Source: UCB3 sp964415605 (GTDB lineage Bacteria > Chloroflexota > Anaerolineae > Epilineales > Epilineaceae). From it: a stretch of DNA of 52,460 nt. Below the pieces are notes generated by a model. It was not told where the DNA came from and did not search any database. It saw only the letters and a list, made by a program, of their open reading frames with translations. The DNA lies in NCBI GenBank assembly GCA_964415605.1, contig CAYQBA010000004.1, positions 1-52,460 of the forward strand, given 5' to 3'. This document shows, piece by piece, positions 50,675 to 52,460 of the stretch (positions within the stretch are counted from its first letter, which is position 1; each line of letters opens with the position of its first letter). The translations under genes were made by a program, and so were the position numbers.

Positions 50675-52460
50675 ATGGACGTCCAGCTGCGAACGGGTGG
50701 GGCGAAGGTCGCGCCGACGGCATCGACCGTGTTGACCGCGCCGGCCGTGGAGGATCTTGCGATCATGACGCCGCCGTCTGGGGTGGCCAGCCCGTCGGCC
50801 TTGGCGACGCCGTCTGGCGTGGCGATGCCGACGGTCGTGCAGGCGCCGACGGTCGTGCGGACGCCGGGCTTGACGCGGTGGTCGGTCTTTCCGATCGCGT
50901 CGAGCCTGGCGGTGGTCGGAGCGCTGGCCGTCGCGACGATCGCGGCGGTGGGCGCGCCGGGAGCCGTGCGGGCCCGCCCGGCAGCGGCGTCCCCCGCGGA
51001 AGTCCGGGCCGCGCCCGCGGGCCCGGCCCAGGCGCTCCCCGTCGCCGACGTCACGGCGGCGTGCTACACCGACAACCCGTTCTTCGCGGTCCCGCGCTAC
51101 GCCCAGGGCCTCGAGCCCGACGACCCCGCCATCGTGGCCTTCAACGACACGCCCGACAACCGCGGACACGTGGTGCTGGCCACGCAGCGCCAGGTCGGGG
51201 CGGTGTACGGGCTGGGGTACGACGGGGCGAACGGGGCGCTGTACGCGGCGGCGTACCACAAGCGCGGCACGGCGTTCGGCCCCGGGGGCATCGGGGCCAT
51301 CTACAAGCTGGATCTGGCCACGGGCACCCTCGCGCAGTGGCTGAACGTCCCTGGCGTTGGGTCGGACCGCCACGATCCCGACGACGACTACTGGCCGGAC
51401 ACGCCCGCCCGCGACATCGTGGGCGTGACGGGGATGGCGGACCTCGACGTCGACGACCTCAGCGGCACCTTGTTCGTGACGCACCTGCCGGACCGCAAGA
51501 TCAACCGCTACCGGTTGAGCGACAAGCAGCTCCTCGGCCGCATCGACATCGGGCCCATGGCGCTGCGTCAAGCGTGGAGCAGCGAGGCGCGCCCGTTTGG
51601 CCTGGCGATCTGGCAGGGCAAGCTCTATCACGGGGTGGTGCACAGCGCCTTCCGCAGCCAGCGCGCGGCAGACGTGGTCGCGTACGTTTACGAGTCGGCG
51701 CTGGACGGCACGGGCATGCGGCAGGTGGCGGCGATCAACCTCGACGTCGACCGCGGCGCGGCGGTCACGGGCGGAGGGGGCCGCAACGGCTACGCGGCTC
51801 ACTGGCAGCCGTGGAAGAGCGGCTTCAACACGGTGGTGCGCGGCGCGGGCTTCGGGGTCTACCCGCAGCCGATGCTGGCCGACATCGAGTTCACGGCGCG
51901 GGGCGACATGGTGCTGGGCTTCCGCGACCGCAACGGCGACATGACGTTCTTCAACCCGGGCGGCCGCAACCCGCCGGGCGAGGGCACGAGCATCCCGGCC
52001 GGGGACATCGTCCTGGCGCGCCGTACGGGCGACTCGTGGAGCGGCGAGGTGTGGCCGGAGTTTTACGCCGAGGACGCCGGGCCGGGCCTGGGGGCGCGGC
52101 GCGCGGTTCACGACGAGACGGGCTTCGGCGGGCTGGCGCGGGTGCCGGCGATCGACCGGGTGCTGACGGTGGGGCTGGCGCCGGAGCGGATCAGCTCCGG
52201 GGGCGGCTACTGGTTCGACAATGTGCCCAACGGGGCGGGCGAGGGCAACAACACGGCGCGTGAGGAGATCTACGGCTACGCGTCGCGCGTGAACTTCGGC
52301 AAGGCAAACGGCCTGGGCGACGTCGAGGTGCTGTGCGGGGCGGGCCTGCCGACGGTGACGCCGACGAGCACGCGGACGGACACGCCGACGCGGACGGCGA
52401 CGGCCACGGCGACGGCCACGGCGACGGCGACGGTGACGCCGATGGACACCGACACGCCGA
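50675..52460 (+). CDS. Exported protein with T/P-rich tail (partial, runs past window end)
   Basis: An open frame of 595 codons from the ATG at 50675 (GGGGGAGG upstream) to the right edge. Residues 1-70 are Pro/Thr/Val-rich; a hydrophobic segment (VFPIASSLAVVGALAVATIAAVGAP) anchors or exports it. Residues about 125-550 form a propeller-like region of unknown function: VYGLGYDGANGALYAAAYHKRG, GMADLDVDDLSGTLFVTHLPDRKINRY, ADIEFTARGDMVLGFRDRNGD, HDETGFGGLARVP, and FGKANGLGDVEVLC. A TPT linker then begins and is cut by the window end. By analogy with the protein at 39-41 kb, a (F)LP tag and a VWA domain may follow. Confidence 0.8.
   Translation, partial: MDVQLRTGGAKVAPTASTVLTAPAVEDLAIMTPPSGVASPSALATPSGVAMPTVVQAPTVVRTPGLTRWSVFPIASSLAVVGALAVATIAAVGAPGAVRARPAAASPAEVRAAPAGPAQALPVADVTAACYTDNPFFAVPRYAQGLEPDDPAIVAFNDTPDNRGHVVLATQRQVGAVYGLGYDGANGALYAAAYHKRGTAFGPGGIGAIYKLDLATGTLAQWLNVPGVGSDRHDPDDDYWPDTPARDIVGVTGMADLDVDDLSGTLFVTHLPDRKINRYRLSDKQLLGRIDIGPMALRQAWSSEARPFGLAIWQGKLYHGVVHSAFRSQRAADVVAYVYESALDGTGMRQVAAINLDVDRGAAVTGGGGRNGYAAHWQPWKSGFNTVVRGAGFGVYPQPMLADIEFTARGDMVLGFRDRNGDMTFFNPGGRNPPGEGTSIPAGDIVLARRTGDSWSGEVWPEFYAEDAGPGLGARRAVHDETGFGGLARVPAIDRVLTVGLAPERISSGGGYWFDNVPNGAGEGNNTAREEIYGYASRVNFGKANGLGDVEVLCGAGLPTVTPTSTRTDTPTRTATATATATATATVTPMDTDTP

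Overview
The window is very GC-rich bacterial DNA, most like a Chloroflexota (Anaerolineae-type) draft genome. Secreted proteins carry long Thr/Pro 'TPTATP' linkers and end in short (Y/F)LP-type tails, and there are Uma2 nucleases, several VapBC modules and few, isolated AT-rich -10 boxes. This assignment is inference from protein style; there is no rRNA in the window. Two N-runs (5224-5233 and 30913-31012) mark scaffold joins, and both look like unmerged overlaps.

Layout. 1-6629: an O-antigen-ligase-like membrane protein (cut by the window edge), a secreted beta-helix protein, a DUF4126 membrane protein, a TrmH/SpoU RNA methyltransferase and a CrcB fluoride channel. 6643-7277: a vapBC module whose operon may include crcB. 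7444-11745: one large membrane-bound NRPS of the Pls/PosA type (adenylation, carrier, then membrane segments alternating with left-handed beta-helix domains). 11885-27979: a defence island. 28303-30037: a transposase-like zinc-ribbon protein and a small membrane protein. 30298-33294: an overlapping sigma factor, O6-alkylguanine-DNA methyltransferase and GT39-like membrane glycosyltransferase operon. 33379-38210: two secreted proteins. 38440-39125: a second vapBC. 39274-47154: a YncE-propeller/VWA surface protein, Uma2, an isoprenylcysteine-methyltransferase-like protein, an SGNH-like secreted protein and an M48 metalloprotease. 47336-52460: a truncated surface-protein tail, a hotdog thioesterase, a divergent sugar transferase/WecB-TagA pair and a partial surface protein with a T/P tail.

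The most interesting segment is 11885-27979. An N6-adenine DNA methylase and an HsdS-like subunit are followed by a PIN toxin-antitoxin pair. Then come three translationally overlapping genes: a 1375-aa NERD/pseudokinase/kinase/P-loop protein, a 539-aa protein of unknown function and a 1783-aa HerA/FtsK-like ATPase. There is no HsdR translocase. Order and domain content match the MAD2-MAD5-MAD6-MAD7-MAD8 part of the methylation-associated defence system (MADS) as I recall it. The HTH regulator (MAD1) and the MAD3/MAD4 genes are missing and a toxin-antitoxin module is present, so this looks like a reduced or variant kinase-linked methylation defence system. A 49-bp segment of the NERD coding region recurs (48/49) 11.03 kb away, just after the last gene, next to the transposase-like gene; this suggests past rearrangement at the island's edge.

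The remaining genes point to an organism with a substantial surface polysaccharide and secreted-protein investment (O-antigen ligase, initiating sugar transferase, TagA-type glycosyltransferase, GT39 enzyme, several exported beta-propeller or beta-helix proteins).
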